Shown: piece by piece, positions 36,691-55,000 of the stretch
Numbering within the stretch: the first letter of the stretch is position 1
How the letters are laid out: each line of letters begins with the position of its first letter
NCBI GenBank assembly: GCA_008360955.1
Contig: LUCM01009035.1
Coordinates: 1 to 64,000, forward strand
Length of the DNA: 64,000 nt
DNA from: Fasciolopsis buskii
Lineage: Eukaryota > Platyhelminthes > Trematoda > Plagiorchiida > Fasciolidae
Direction: 5' to 3'
Translations under genes and position numbers: made by a program
The notes under the pieces: model-generated
Database searches by the model: none
The model's input: only the letters and a program-made list of their open reading frames with translations
What the model was told of the DNA's origin: nothing

Positions 36691-38059
36691 GACACCATCC
36701 GACTTAAGGTTGGTCTTGTAAACGAAACGTGTAGGGGCAGGCTGCAACCATTGCGCTCATTGTGGGTCTAGAAGTGATCGCCAATCTCGAAATTTACACT
36801 TGGTCGCTGGTAAATAAGATCTTAAAGATAAAATCCCAAGATTTATTATAGAAGATAGGGCGTTAAGGTGGACTGGCCTTAAGGAAACATTCAGAGTGTT
36901 TATTGGTGATACAACAAACTGTTGCCGTGGTTAAAAACAAAGAACTTATGCGGTAGGGTGACTAGGGTAGTACTGGGATCAGGTCGCCATTATGGCGCAA
37001 AGCAGTTCAGTTGCAAACAATTCCGTAATACTTCGCAGTATTAGTTGTTGATTTTTTGACAGTGAACATGGTCAGCCTGCTCTACGCTGCCAACCTAGTA
37101 AAGGGTATAAGACTGTGAACGGACAATCATGGATGCTGACGTGTTAAGCAAAGTAGAAAGGGTTCGACTACAGCATAATTTAATTCATTTTTGGTTTATC
37201 CCGTTTTTTGATGGAGCTTCAGTACGGATGGCATAATGGCTAGTTCATTCGTTTCAGTATTCTTCAGAAAAACATCGGTATATGGTAACGCAGTTTTGGG
37301 TGCCCAATTCGAGCCGTGGCTGAATGTCCAGATAGCCTTCGAAAGCTTTGCGAAGACTTATACTGGTCCAAGTTGAGCTGATGAATGAAGATACATTGAG
37401 AAAGGTTGACAGTACACTCTCGAATTTTGTTAGATCCTGACAAGACCCGACTTGCTCCGGTAGCCTATCCTGTACGGCAAAATAAACAATGATGAACAAT
37501 TCTGACATTAAAGTACCTTAGATTGTGGCATTCAAAGGGACAACGGTGGATTCCTAAGTGGGTAAGGACAGTCATCAGCGAATCGGATGGGGGTTTTAGC
37601 GGTGCGTACTTGCAAATTTAAGGGCTTGAAAAGGAATATGAGGTAACGTTTGGTACGACGTAACCACAGGGGGTCAATATGCAGCAGCTTGCATTTATCT
37701 CTGTAACTAAGGCCTCATTTTGTACCAAAATGTTTCTTTGCAAATGTACTTTTCTACTGCAACACAATCATCTCTGGGCATGTTCGAGAAGATTATCAAG
37801 CAGTACTCCGAATTTGGCCCAAAATATGATTTCTAAAGCATCGGCTTGCGTCTTACAGTGCGGAATGTTCTGACAATGAGGCCATTAGTCTTGTTTGCGT
37901 TTGCGAATTGGCAAACCGCCTGCTCGTGGAAGTTGAATGACCAGAAGTGTTTCAGACCCAGAGTGGTTGGTATTAGGAGACCATTTATTAGGAGTCTACC
38001 CGGAAGAACATAAAACGTATGGGCAAGAACAGCGCATACAGTCGTAGAGAACTTCAGCG
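36691..38059. other. No recognisable gene
   Basis: The stretch lies between repeat C copy 2 and the LINE at 38.1 kb. The right part may be 3' sequence of that minus-strand LINE. The minus frame 37508-37254 is unassigned. Confidence 0.45.
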
Positions 38060-39200
38060 CCCTTTGCCCACGCTACCCGACTAATGAGTTTAGTTCCCCG
38101 TGATACTGGCCATGGTGTGGGGTAAGGAAAAGACCTTGAAAGAATAGACAAGCATGATGTCGTCAGCGAATAAGCCGAGTGCGCTGCGGCGTATCGCCTA
38201 AAAATGTGTATTTATAACAGGAATATTAAGGCGCCGAGGACGCCACCTTTTATTACACCACCAGTGATCGGCTGGAGTCGGGATAGGGCCCCGTTGATAC
38301 TGACTACGTGAGAGCTGTCAGAGAGGTAGGCTAATCAAGAGTAGAGCGGAGCTACTAAGCCATAGAATTTGATTTTTAGTAAGAGCCGTTCATGTGGCTC
38401 GCGAACAAACTCCTTGACCTCGTCATGGAAGGTTATTTTATTAACCCTTTTCTTATCCACATTTACATATAGCACATAAAATATCAAGGTGGCATGAGAT
38501 ACAGGATCTGCGCTTGGGATAGCCGCGCTGGAATTTACCAGTTAAGTCGCTGGTAGTGAGATAGCTAATTAGCTGGCCCTTGAAACCCCCCCCATGTGTC
38601 TGGCCATGATGGGCATACGGCTTATCGGACGACAGTTTTGTGGATCAGTTTTCCATCTTTCTGCTTCTTTTTCAGTGAAGTGACAACGCACAGCATTCTT
38701 TGAGAGGGGACCGCGGCTAACAGATGGCCACCAAATGGGACATTCGTCCGGTGGTGGGAAGATCCAAGCCCGCGGCCCTCGCGTACAAACTACATGACCT
38801 TATCCCTTTGGCTCCGACCTACAAATAGTGGAGACTTTCCACTGACGTGGAGGCAGCAAACAGGTTTAACAACAGAAGTGCTGTGTCGGATTTGCCGAAT
38901 CGGAATATGACACGTGACACTGTCTAAGCCAGGTCGGTTAGACAGTTTGATGACGGCAAAAGCCTTCTTTATTTTCTTTCCATTAAACCAGACAGGCAAA
39001 AGTTTTCGGTCTGATAGCCTAGGGAGAATCGGTAAGATGGCGGTGGTGTTGGCAGTGAGGGCGGAGAAGTATGAGGTAAAAGCCTCGGGAATCTTCTTCT
39101 GATCATGCGGCAGCTGGTTGTGGTATGTGATTAACGTATGGGTTCTAGATTCATTACAAATAGTGCAAGATCGCAGAAGTTTTTTACATGCCATCAGGGA
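38060..39200 (-). mobile_element. Decayed CR1/jockey-like LINE, reverse transcriptase region
   Basis: Read on the minus strand, the frame 39290-38790 contains IPEAFTSYFSALTANT followed by IKKAFAVIKLSNRPGLDS. These correspond to the LINE blocks before the RT and the Lys-Ser-Pro-Gly-Pro-Asp motif. After frameshifts, DPQNCRPISRMPIMARHM (near 38655), LISYLTTSDLTGKFQRGYPKR (near 38570) and ITGGVIKGGVLG (near 38260) give RT motifs in the right order. The catalytic block Phe-Ala-Asp-Asp-Ile is at about 38175. Numerous stops make it non-functional. It is collinear with the element at 42.6-44.0 kb but clearly a separate, diverged insertion. Sequence at 37.2-38.05 kb may be the rest of the element but is unrecognisable. 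Confidence 0.72.
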
Positions 39201-41944
39201 ATCTATTGCCAATAAGTAGTTTGTTCCCACTTTATATATATATGTATATTCCGGTAATACTTCGGGGGGCATGCTCGATTGCATGATCAAAAGTTGCGAG
39301 GGTACTGCAACTTACGCCGAACAAGCAAATAAACATTTGGGTACAAAATGTGGAGAAACAGCAAAACTGCCATTCTGAGGGGAATACGGTGTTTAAGCAT
39401 ACCAATAATGCGCATCGCGGGCGCAAGGTTCATTTAAAAGATAGCAGTGGGTATCAACGTATATTCGCAGTGGTCGGATTTAAAGAGTCTTCAAAATTGA
39501 AATGAGCGTTAAACTGCCATGAAGAAAGTTTTCAGAGATCATGAGTGCAGGGAAAAATTTGCTAAAACGGGCCAAAACATCTGGAGGAAAGAGGCTTGAT
39601 GGCCGATAGATACCCTGCATTAAAACGGACATGAAAATGAATATCCGTCACTCTACCATGAATCCTAGAGCCAAGACAATAGTTAAAAGTCTTTTGAAAA
39701 TGTAGAGAGACAAAGAACACTGATGAAGAGTTCGGGACAACCATCGTTTGAAAAAAATGAAAAATGAAAATGTCGGCGTTGAGGAAAAGGATGATCAGTA
39801 TGGTATGCGTTGAATAATATATCTGACGCTGATAGGCCAGTGTGAAACGAGAACGGGCTTTTTTGCTCTTTTGCATGCGTTTGGGGCCTAGCTGATAACA
39901 ATTACTGGTAGAGTGATAGCCGCGGTTTTCGAGTGGAAAATTGGAGTGGTGTTTGCGGTAGACAGGGATTTAATTGTGGGTGACTTCGTGGCGATTGGGT
40001 GTCAGTGTGACCACAGGCGGGTAGCACCAGCAGTAAATCTGTGCAATTGGGAGGACTTGTCCGTTCAATGAATCGGAAGCGTTGTGGATCATATTGTGTG
40101 GCCTCGATATCTAAAGAGAACTGCAAAAAGGTCAACTATGCACGCTGGTGAATCATGAAACTTCTACTTCATCGCGGCCCGCGGAGCAGGTCGTATTTGT
40201 CCATCCTGGGATAGTTGATCTGAGCCATGGTGAGCTTGCTTTTACGGTGTTTTCAGACGTGCAAGTATGGGGCCAGAAAATGGACGGCAGACCCTCGGCG
40301 AGACACAAGTGCAAATGCACACAAGTTTAACGGATTAAAAGAGAGAGAGATGGCAGTCTGGAGGTATTGCGGCTGAAGGTTATGGTGATAAATGTTATGT
40401 AACATGAGGCATTGAATAATGCCAGACTTCGCACTTGGAATGCTCTAATTGTCAAATAGATGATAGAGAAAGGGTAGCTGTGAGGACATTAAATATTAGT
40501 TTGTGAGCAAGTGTGAATGCGACATGTGAGCATATGTTTTCTTATATGCCCTGCTGCATACGCATTAAACGAGATAGAAAGTTAAGTGAAAAATTGCCCT
40601 GACTTTGTTTCATCGATGGAGCTTTTCTGCCTATGCCTCTAATGATATGTACTCGTAAAAACTACTAGCAATAAAAGTGGCTAAACATTGATAATTAGGT
40701 TGACAGCGGACCCCAGGCGTTATATTCAGTCGATACCCAAAGACCGACTCATGGGCTCTTTCTGTTGGTGTGCAAGTATCGTGCAAGTTCAACAAATTTT
40801 GCACGTTTATTGCCTTCCTAATTTCATTTTTAAAGCTAACGGAGGCAGCAGAAATCAGCCCTCTATGTTGGGGTAGTTTGTATACATATATAAAAGAAAA
40901 CTCGAATTGCTAATCCACCATCCATATATATTTTGAGTTGCATTATGCGTTACAGTGACTTCCTTCACTGAGCTGCTCGTAAGATTGATCGCTTCTTAAT
41001 CCGCAGATAGCAGCCAAGCCCGGCCGGCGTCCGTCAATTTTTCCTCTACGCCTTATAGTTCCACTTGGATGAAATCACTTACCCATGCTCTGGCGACTAT
41101 CGGATTCTTGAAAGACGATTTCCCCCTTACCGTACCACATTTGAGTTCCTTCGTCCACACCACGAGTACACCGGCGTTACCACAATAGTGCGGGCGCGTC
41201 ATATCCACCGCTTTGGCCGGCGCACATCGGGCTGGGAGCTCGGCTGCAGCGGTGTGCGGGTGCAACTAGGTTGGCGGATTACACCTCCTGCGTTCACCCT
41301 CAAATGATGATTTGAGGTTGGGTGGCCAGCACTCGGTCAGCCCCACCCATTAGCACTGTTGTGGTAAACAGCACTGTAGCTCATAAGTTCACGTGCACCA
41401 CTTTGTACTGGCTTCCTCTTGCTCCCGCCCAAAATTCTTCTAACAAATCCATACAAAACGGACTCACGAAGGACGGCATTTTTATTGACGTCTGATATAA
41501 ACTGACGTTCACAATGCATATTGACATCTGGAAACAGCTGAAGACCGTCGTTTTTCATCGCCCTCTATTCTCATCTGCGGAATTTGGCAATAGACCGATG
41601 CTCCTGGTAACAGTTCTTTACACGAGTCTACGAAACGTCGCCTCATTTGACTACAGTTCTCCTTCTTCTTTTCCAACGCCACCTTCATCTCTAGAGCAAG
41701 CCGAAATTTATGAACTCAAAATTGCTCGAAACAAACCTCATGTATTAGTCTTACGAATACATAATTCCCATCCCTTGTCGCTGCCTTTCTTGCTCAACAG
41801 ACTGCTTCAGATTTTTCGCATCTTATACTGCCTTATAAGAAATCCAGTCTGGTTTTGGCTCATTTGCATCCCGTTATCACATTTAAATTGATACTCATCC
41901 TCACCATATGTTTTTTGATTTTCCAGGATCCCGGCCAACTGGCA
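39201..41944. other. No recognisable gene
   Basis: Short frames on both strands, with no domain recognised. A possible third fragment of repeat C is at 40340-40420. The frame 41514-41891 (+, 125 codons) is Leu/Pro-rich and has no signature. Confidence 0.45.
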
Positions 41945-42420
41945 AAGACAGCCAATTCCTTCCAGCCATATTTTGCGCCCGCGATGCGCATCGTAGATGC
42001 ATTCAAACACAGTATTACTCATAGTGCAGAACGTGTAATCAGCCACAAAAATCTTAACGAATCATTATCTAGCTCTGATTTAAACTCAAAACCTCATGCC
42101 CAGCAAATCACATTGCCTGTTAGGATCTCGTAGGCGAAAGGACATTACATTGCGTATTTGGTTTCTTTTGTCCCTGCCTGCAATGCCTTCTTCGTAAAAT
42201 TTTGATCTTGCCTTGCGCATGACTCTCGTATGTCGAGAAATATACACAAACAAAAAACCCTCAAACCTACTCGAGGTCGCTCTCACCCCTTTCCCTTTGG
42301 TTCATATCATTCGTATTTCCTGTGCACCAAATCTGTAAAAGTTGATCTTGTTTGGCGCATGCATCTCACAAATCCAGAAATGTATTTTATCAATTTTAGT
42401 ATTAATATCATTCCATAGTA
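41945..42420 (+). repeat. Dispersed repeat B, copy 2
   Basis: This is the direct-orientation homologue of 28995-29455 with the same landmarks in the same order: CAGCCATATTTTGCGCCCGC near 41965, GCGCATGACTCTCGTATGTCGAGA near 42215, GGCGCATGCATCTCAC near 42354. Here it is not preceded by repeat A, so A and B are separate families that happen to abut near 28.99 kb. Confidence 0.82.
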
Positions 42421-42639
42421 TGGAATATTTAATGGTGAAATTTTCCCGAAGTGCTGTCCTTCACATGGCAAATGACACCAAGAACGCAGCTTGACGAAAG
42501 CCATAATAAGAGTTATTTCTAACTTGGGGTGCGAAAACGCATACTTTTGCCCAAAATCTTATGAAAATAATGAGAGGTTGATTTTAGCTCTACGCAGTCA
42601 TAAGGGATCAAGGTGTAGTTTTGTGCAAAGTTGCGTGTA

Positions 42640-43990
42640 GTTTAGCGAGGAAGAGTAGCCCAGAAGTCATTTCCAGATGGTCGTTGAACATCCTCGATCT
42701 CCAATCTGTCACCCTTCCGCATGTTAGAACACACGATGGGACAGTAGTCCAGGATAGGTCTTGCGTGTTTTTCATATATTAACAATTTGCTTTCCTGGCT
42801 CCATTGCACAAACCCAAGCAGTCCCCACACCTGCTCAGGGCATGTTCTGAGAAGATGAACGTGCTGGACTAGTGCAAACCCAGGTCGCTGACCGTGGGAG
42901 GGCAAGGAATGACTTTATGACTAATCTCAAAGATTCCTGTAAGAATGTGGCATTTGTATGCGAGTAGGCTCTTTTTTGGGCCGAACATTTCATCGACCAA
43001 GCTGTGCACCATGAATCAAGCGATAGTAGATCGTTCTTTGCAACATTTCTGCTGGTTTTGAGGCCACCAGAAGAAAAGTGTATTTATTTTTATATCGTCT
43101 ACAAAAAGAAAAATATTACCATGCCTAATGATGAGAAACATATCGTTGATGTACAGTAGAAACAGTAGTGGACTTGGTGCGCTTCCTTGAACAACCCCAC
43201 TAGTAATCAGACGGGGCTTGGATAGAATTCCATTTAAATTCACTACCTGCATTTTAGAGATCAAATAAGAGGAAATCCAAGCCAGAAGGTGGGTTGTTGT
43301 ACCGCAGCTTTTGACTTTCAGTAGAAGCTTGCGATTAAACGCAATCAAAAGCCTTCGTCCCTCCGCAAAAGTTACAGGCACTGACTTTCTGTCGTTGACA
43401 GCCCCCGTCTCTATGTTTAAGAAATCAATAATGCACACGGAACATGATTTACTTTGAAGGAACCCATGTTGGCCGGCGTTAATGAGGTCAAGATTTGATA
43501 AGTTAGTTGTTATCTTCCTTTTTCTTATTCTTTCCATAATGCGATAGACAACTGGGGTGTGATTGAAGGGTCTACAATTAGGTGGCTCCTGTTTTGAACA
43601 GTTTTTGCGAATTGGGACAATTGTAAAAGTTTTCAACTGGTCAGAGAAATTGCCAAAATTTAATGAAGGATTAAATCGGTTGGACAAAGTTACGGGGATG
43701 TCCGCACCCTCAAATTTGAAGGGAGCTGGGGGAAGGTCGTCCGGTCCAACGTGGAAAGACGGCCTCATTTTCTACAACAGTGGTTTAATAACACTTTGGT
43801 GGAAGAAGAATTTAGCAGGAAATGCAGAGGATACTGGGCGAAGGTCCAGTGTAATTGTGTTGTCGTCGGTTGTCACGGAGGATGCAAAATAATCACTTAA
43901 CACTTCTGACATAACTAGAGGGTCATTTGCGCATTTGCACCTAAATATCGCCAATGTAATGTGCGTAATAGGTAGGGATTTTTTAGCGCT
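42640..43990 (-). mobile_element. Decayed CR1/jockey-like LINE with near-continuous reverse transcriptase
   Basis: The minus-strand frame 43768-43016 (250 codons) is the longest gap-free open frame in the window. In order it contains the NCRPFNHTPVVYRIMERI block (usual Asn-Tyr-Arg-Pro-Ile-Ser), AGQHGFLQSKSC (usual Gln-His-Gly-Phe-Arg-Lys-Gly-Arg-Ser-Cys), the finger/palm region, SGVVQGSAPSPLLFLLYIND, and the catalytic block FVDDIKI. The upstream frame 43954-43772 supplies the segment before the RT (VLSDYFASSVTTDD). Downstream, 42905-42642 supplies the thumb block ARPILDYCPIVCSNMRKGD and IEDVQR. A frameshift separates the catalytic and thumb parts. Both catalytic Asp residues survive. The 5' endonuclease was not found; the sequence up to 44500 is uninformative. 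Confidence 0.85.
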
Positions 43991-49269
<5,279 letters not shown>

Positions 49270-49871
49270 TAAGTTTGCCATTTTCCGTGGTCATGGTCAC
49301 GTAAGCAGTTTGTTGCGTTTCGTAGTTTTACTTAAAATAAAATATGGCTAGGTTTACCATTCACATTGAGTACGTATCGTGGCTCCGTTGTACCCCGGAC
49401 CCACTTACCGGAAAGAATTCTCTAGTGGGCGATTTCCGAAAGCACGGTAACACTTAAGATTTGTCGTTCAGGAAAAATATCGTGAATCGTTTGATGGAAA
49501 TAATGGTCTGGATTTGATTGCAAACAAACCGTTATTTGGAAACTAATGTATTTTATAAGATCGTTTGTCTTAACGCAGGTCCCGTTTTACCTTTGCTTGT
49601 CCACAAACCGTTGCGACCGCTTGTGCGTCACCCTTACTTGGCTATGTACGACTGCAACACGGGAAACCCATGCGCTTGGCCGGTAAGAGGAAAAGAGTCG
49701 GAAGCGGTAGATGCTTGTGTATATTTGACAGGAGCATGCGAGCGGGGAGTGCGTGAACAACCCGCAAATTGTCAATGCGCTAGGAAGTTAACGTTCGGTC
49801 AAACAAGCAATCCGAAGGAAGAAATCTATGTTCGATTACAGATCTAATACAAATCTGATATGAACACTTTC

Positions 49872-49885
49872 CCTCTCTCTCTCTC
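49872..49885 (+). repeat. Short CT run in TPI intron 1
   Basis: A (CT)n pyrimidine run of about seven units, 600 bases inside intron 1. Confidence 0.85.
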
Positions 49886-52039
49886 GCGGCAACCTGGAGG
49901 AGTGCACCAGGCATTGGTTTTCACCCTTATGTTTTAGTAAGATCAGTCGCAGCACGAGAGAACAATTCGTGGGACTTCCTCAACGGAGCCTATCTAAATT
50001 GCACGGTCACTAGAACACCTTCTGAGGACAAAATAGCAAATTCCAGCCCTGTGACATTCTTTTTAACACAGGCAGTTTGAGGCTAGTGCTGATGCATAAT
50101 TTGATAATTGAATGTGTCGGTAGTCCACTATTCTTGGTTATAATCGATCTTCTTGGAAATGATTGCTGTATTTTACTGAATTCAAATGACTGGATTGTAC
50201 ATTCTTGCTCAACAAGTGGTTGTCAGCAATAAAAGCCATTGACACTTGGCTGCTCCGCAGTGACATTTTTGAAAACTATGAGGCTTGTTAACCGAGTAAC
50301 TTCCATATCAAAACCAGAAGGCTGGGCGTTAAGTAATTCGAAGCAAATTCTCTGCCGCTGTCCCCGAAAATAACTAATCGTTGACAGTCAGCTTAAAGAT
50401 AATGACTAAACCACGATTTCAAAGCAACAGGAGTTGCGCACGTAGCATATGATGTCTTTTGAGTATTACTACAAAATAGTACGCGGAACATCTCAGTTTT
50501 GCTACTCTAGACCAAAGGGTTTATGAACAAAGCGACCAGTCGCCGGCGTCAGCGCAGTATGAAAGGTTAAATTCTTTAGCCGAAAACTATAGGTTGTGTA
50601 GAAAAATGGATACTGAAGGAATATGTACGGTCAAGGAAAACCAATGACGCGGAAGTGGAGAGTGGATGATCTGCAGTATTTATGTTCTTTCCTTGCGTTG
50701 TTTAACTGGGATGCATCAGAACTTTGCCTAAAATTGCCTTCTTTGCATATATCGTTGTCCGAAAACGGAGCCCCATGTGTTTTTGTATGCTGGCCACTTA
50801 TTGAATAGCTTGGCTCTCTTTGATCCGGAGTGCAATAGGTGCAATAAGAACAGATGTATTTAACTGAGTGCATCGCACAGCTGAGGCCTGCACTCGCTTT
50901 TCACATATAGTGAAATTCACACGAGCCAAAGCGCAGAAGGAAACTCACGGTGGCGCTACAGTTTACCAGATTTGCTGTTTCCAACTAAGAGGAGCAATAC
51001 AAGCCAAGCAGTAAGATTGTGAACGATGGTTGAATCAGGTGCGACTGTCTACAATGACTAGAGGATTGTCAAGCAACACAAAAACGCGAAGTTCAGATTT
51101 TATTTAGCCGCGTGCAAATGCTTCAGGCGAATATACGAGGTTGATTAAGTTTATCCGATTTCTCTGTTTCTATACGTTTGTCAATTTTGAAAGTGAGGTT
51201 CAAATCCACGAATTTGGAAATACGGCTGAATCATCAGAAATTGATCTATATGTTCATTTCTTGGGGGGCATTACAAATTAGATTACTGGTAGTGGGTGAC
51301 ATGATGGTGTATATGATGTTATTACCAATGTAACAGTCACTTATAACAAAGGTTAACGTTTTACGTCAGTGGATTAAGTGGAGGAACAGCCGATGGAAAT
51401 GAACTTCAACCCATTGTGAGCAGCATTCTGAAGCTAGGTAAATGAGTAACTAAATTCATTTGACAGTGACTAACGGCTCTACTATTTACCATTAGGTCAT
51501 TTAGTAATTTAGTATGTTAGTAAAAGAGTTAGACATATTACGAATGTAAGGTGTTCGCGTGATATTTGCGCCTTAAAAATGGTTAAATGAGAGCAGTTTT
51601 GTCTCTTTGTGACACTGTGATATGCCGAGTTTTGCCTGTCCTTAAGTGAGATCCTGGCGCCGTGTCTCCGCTTTAGACGTTTAGGCGCAAAATACATTTT
51701 TCATGTTTCTTCTCCGCTAAAACCTCTGAGAGTGTTCAATTTCTGGTTAAATTTGACCAAATGGTGTACTAACCGGCGTATTGGTCAAGGGATTTCAACG
51801 GTTAACAAGCATTTACTCCAATGCTGTTGCATTTGGGGTAGATTTCCGTGTTTGAGATTCCTACTTCCGTCGCGGCGGCCACGAAAAAAATTATTTGCGG
51901 TTTTATTGTGGTTATAGATGGGCAGTAGATGCCTGAGTGAGATGTATGACTGCTGCAACAATTGCTTCTTGTTTCTCCGTTTTCCACGTTCTTTGTTTCT
52001 TTGACTGTTTTTGGTGACAACGTCTGCATGCGGACGTGA

Positions 52040-52074
52040 CATATATATATATATATTATATGTGCATATATATG
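52040..52074. repeat. TA-type microsatellite in TPI intron 1
   Basis: An (AT)n tract with two short interruptions; a second small one lies at 52246-52272. Confidence 0.9.
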
Positions 52075-53379
52075 GTATTGGTTTGTTTGCTGAGCTTGGC
52101 AGTTTGATGACAACTATTTCATCACCAGTCGAGGTGACGTCGCCAGTGTTATGATATTATGACAATCAAATTTCGCAGCTCAACGAACAAACCAATACCA
52201 TCCTGTTGAATCTGAGCTACGAGAAAGATTATCATTCTCTAACCCACTATATATATGTATAATGTATATATCCATGGGTAGTATGAGTTAAAAGCTGTAT
52301 TTCAAGCAAGCTTATTTTAAAGAAAATCCCTCGTCTGCCTCTTAAGGTGTTTCTGGAAAACGGAGCATTGCATATTGCCACGGTCTGGTTTTTGTCACTG
52401 CGCGCGTTCTTATTTTGCAGCAACCTACTCAGGGAATAAGTGTCATGGAGACCATTAATTAATAAAGAAGCAATGAGAAAAAGAAAAATTAATTGCTGCA
52501 TATAGCTTGCTACACTTATGCTTGGTCCCCCATTCACCACTTTTAAACCTTCAACTATTCAGCGTAATCAATTGTTTGTCATTGAGCATTGAATTAACCA
52601 CTTGCTTATGCCAGATTGCTAGATTAGAGTAGGTGACCCTACCTCGAGGCTTTTGCCCAACAGTCTAAAATATTAGACAGTAGGACGGTCTAAAGGTCTA
52701 GAAACTCACTGAAAATTATAATAGCTGATTTGTTAGTTTGGGGGACTTTCGATTGAAACTGGACATCCTGAGTGCCTGATAGACGTTTGCCACGATCGTG
52801 GGCTAGTTTGGTATAATCAAGATTTTCCTGATTGTCTTCAGAACTGGGTTTAGGTTTTATCTCTAGACTAATCACAAAGAAACAGAAATTTCTCCGGAGA
52901 CCACTAGCTATAAATTTACGCTTTTGTGTTCTCTCAGAAAACTTTCTCCATAAGGAGGCATTGGGTAAAACCCTCTGAATATTGACTGCTTGGAACGTAT
53001 GACCATTGTAGAGCACTTCTGAAGGCTACGGCTAATAACCATAACTAAGCATGAAGCACTAACCTTTGAACTTATTGTATAATTTTGTGTCTTCCGCCAC
53101 ACTAACGAGAAAGCGCTCATCAAGCATAATTGTTTCTAGACAATAATGAGCAATACTAATGTCAATCTTAGTTCTGCACAATTATCGACGAACCCAAAGG
53201 CGTGTGACCATGTGTAAAAACCTCGAGAGATTGTTGTTTAAATGTTCTTCAAAAACGAGGAATTTATTCACTCCTAGTTAATCCATAAGTTAATCGCCTA
53301 AACTTTAGACAGCACAGTAAAGGGCAATTTAATTCCCCCATTTAGATAGTAAGACTTGCAATAAGATATGAAATCGAGA

Positions 53380-53650
53380 TAGTAACTGTGAGTATCAGTC
53401 TTTTACCGAAATTGAGTTTGTCAGATGTAAATTTTATTAAAACGCTCAAGGCTATTAGATCAGATGGGTTATCCCCATCGGCCTCCAGGAGTGCTGACAA
53501 TTTTTTGGCACCACAATTAATAGAATTCTGGAAATATACTAGGAAGGCCTCAGATGACAAAGGACTAGTTTGAACCATTCCAGAGTTACGAGTTGCCGGA
53601 AAAGCAATGGATCCTCCTGTCTACTAACAGCGTAATTACTTTGCTAAGTA
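53380..53650 (+). mobile_element. LINE fragment: region just N-terminal to the reverse transcriptase
   Basis: The frame starting at 53388 reads LSLSDVNFIKTLKAIRSDG, then a Ser/Pro stretch, then FLAPQLIEFWKYTRKA. This matches the LINE block in which a helix with a Leu-Lys-x-Leu-like repeat leads to Lys-Ser-x-Gly-Pro-Asp-like and Leu-Ala-x-x-Leu-x-x-Leu-Phe blocks. The canonical Pro-Gly-Pro-Asp is lost. Downstream, about 70 bases read as a corrupted Val-Pro-x-x-Trp-Lys strand, then similarity fades. This is a short relic on the coding strand of TPI intron 1. Confidence 0.5.
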
Positions 53651-54229
53651 TTGCGTACAAATTGCTCTAGCATTATTCTTCTTAATTTTGGTTGTTTTGG
53701 ACCCAAACCGGCCGTCAACCTGGTCGAACCTGGGATGACCATATTTTTATTCTTCCAAAATTTCTGTGAGCAAAGTCGTCTGCATTCCCACAAACTGTCA
53801 TCTGTGATCGATGTTCAACTACACTAACCATGCAGTTCGCTGGCGCTGCTTATCATTGAAATTTATCATAGAAGTTTGATGTTTTCCGTTCCTTTATGAA
53901 AACGACCTGAGCTAGTGTTGTGCGTATGAAGTTCACCGCAAAAAGTGATGCTTTTCAGGATTGTCTCTTCTTACCGTTGCTTTTCAACTTTCCGGCTAGA
54001 ATGATCGTAGGCATAGCCTTATCTTCATTTAGAAACCACGCCGATGTTTGTTCAAGCATAAGCCTGACTCAGATTGCACTGACGTCTCTATGCCTGTGAG
54101 TGAAGACCCTGGTAAATTATATTTTCAGACCGCCTGAATAACAGTGTAGCTTGTTTTGGGGGCGCAATTCACCAGTTCTAAATGTAAATTTATGCCACCC
54201 TATGCCTAGGTCAGCACAAACCCGAATTT

Positions 54230-54300
54230 TGTTCTTACAGGCGGTGCTGTGCAAAATGCAGTTTCTTGAGCATTTGGACTTCATCAGATATCAAATAGCC
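54230..54300 (-). ncRNA. Degenerate hammerhead-like motif in TPI intron 1 (antisense)
   Basis: On the minus strand the canonical core heptamer CTGATGA (54287-54281) is followed 15 bases later by GAAAC (54265-54261). That is the order and spacing of a hammerhead with helix II between them. The helix II strands GTCC and GCTC no longer pair fully. After GAAAC, CTG and CAG could close a tiny helix III. A convincing helix I is not seen. The motif may be a relic of another retroelement terminal repeat, since the surrounding sequence (54150-54600) has no other recognised content. Confidence 0.33.
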
Positions 54301-55000
54301 TGATTGGCGTTTACCAATTCAAGACATCGTCGTGAAGTCGGATTACCAATCTCGGACCGAGTGTAGCTTTCAGCGATAAGATAGTCTCTGCTGTAGAACA
54401 CCTCTAAAAGACGGAAAACAGGCAAAGGCTGTTGATAAGACATAATATTTGTCCGTTCGGTATTGCTCGAATACGGTGAGGAGATTGTAAGGAGAGAGAC
54501 CTGGAGGTAAGCGTATAGCATTAGGCCCTTGATCTTCATCATTAGAGATGACAGTAATTTTTACAGAAAATAATTGGTTGAGTTTTAGGTTGTACATGCT
54601 CCCTCCATTTATTTACATTCTTTGGAAACCGCGGCTATGATAGTGGTAGGGTCATTGGGATGAGTTCTTTTCCTGTTCTCTCTTTCTTCCTCAGATAGAT
54701 TTCCAATTCAGAAAAACATGTTTCCTCGGGCTTATACAGTTCTTTGTCCTTGATGTTCCTTCAAACTAGCCAATTTAAATGTGGTAACACTGATGCGTGT
54801 AGGTCAACAGGGTTGTTTAGCTTGTGCACTTGAGACCCTAGCCATAAACGGTTGTTGTATTCCAGAGGCTCGCATTCAGGACTCTAGCTCTGTTATCTGA
54901 CTGACATCCTCATCTAGCCTTTCCGTGAACTTTCATCCGCGTCCCTGTGATGACCTTGGTGGTGCAGATTCTGGGGTTGCTAGGTTTGGTGTGAATCCCG

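Noticed and set aside
43563..43892. 109-codon + strand open frame
   Set aside because: It is antisense to the LINE reverse transcriptase, with no motif of its own.
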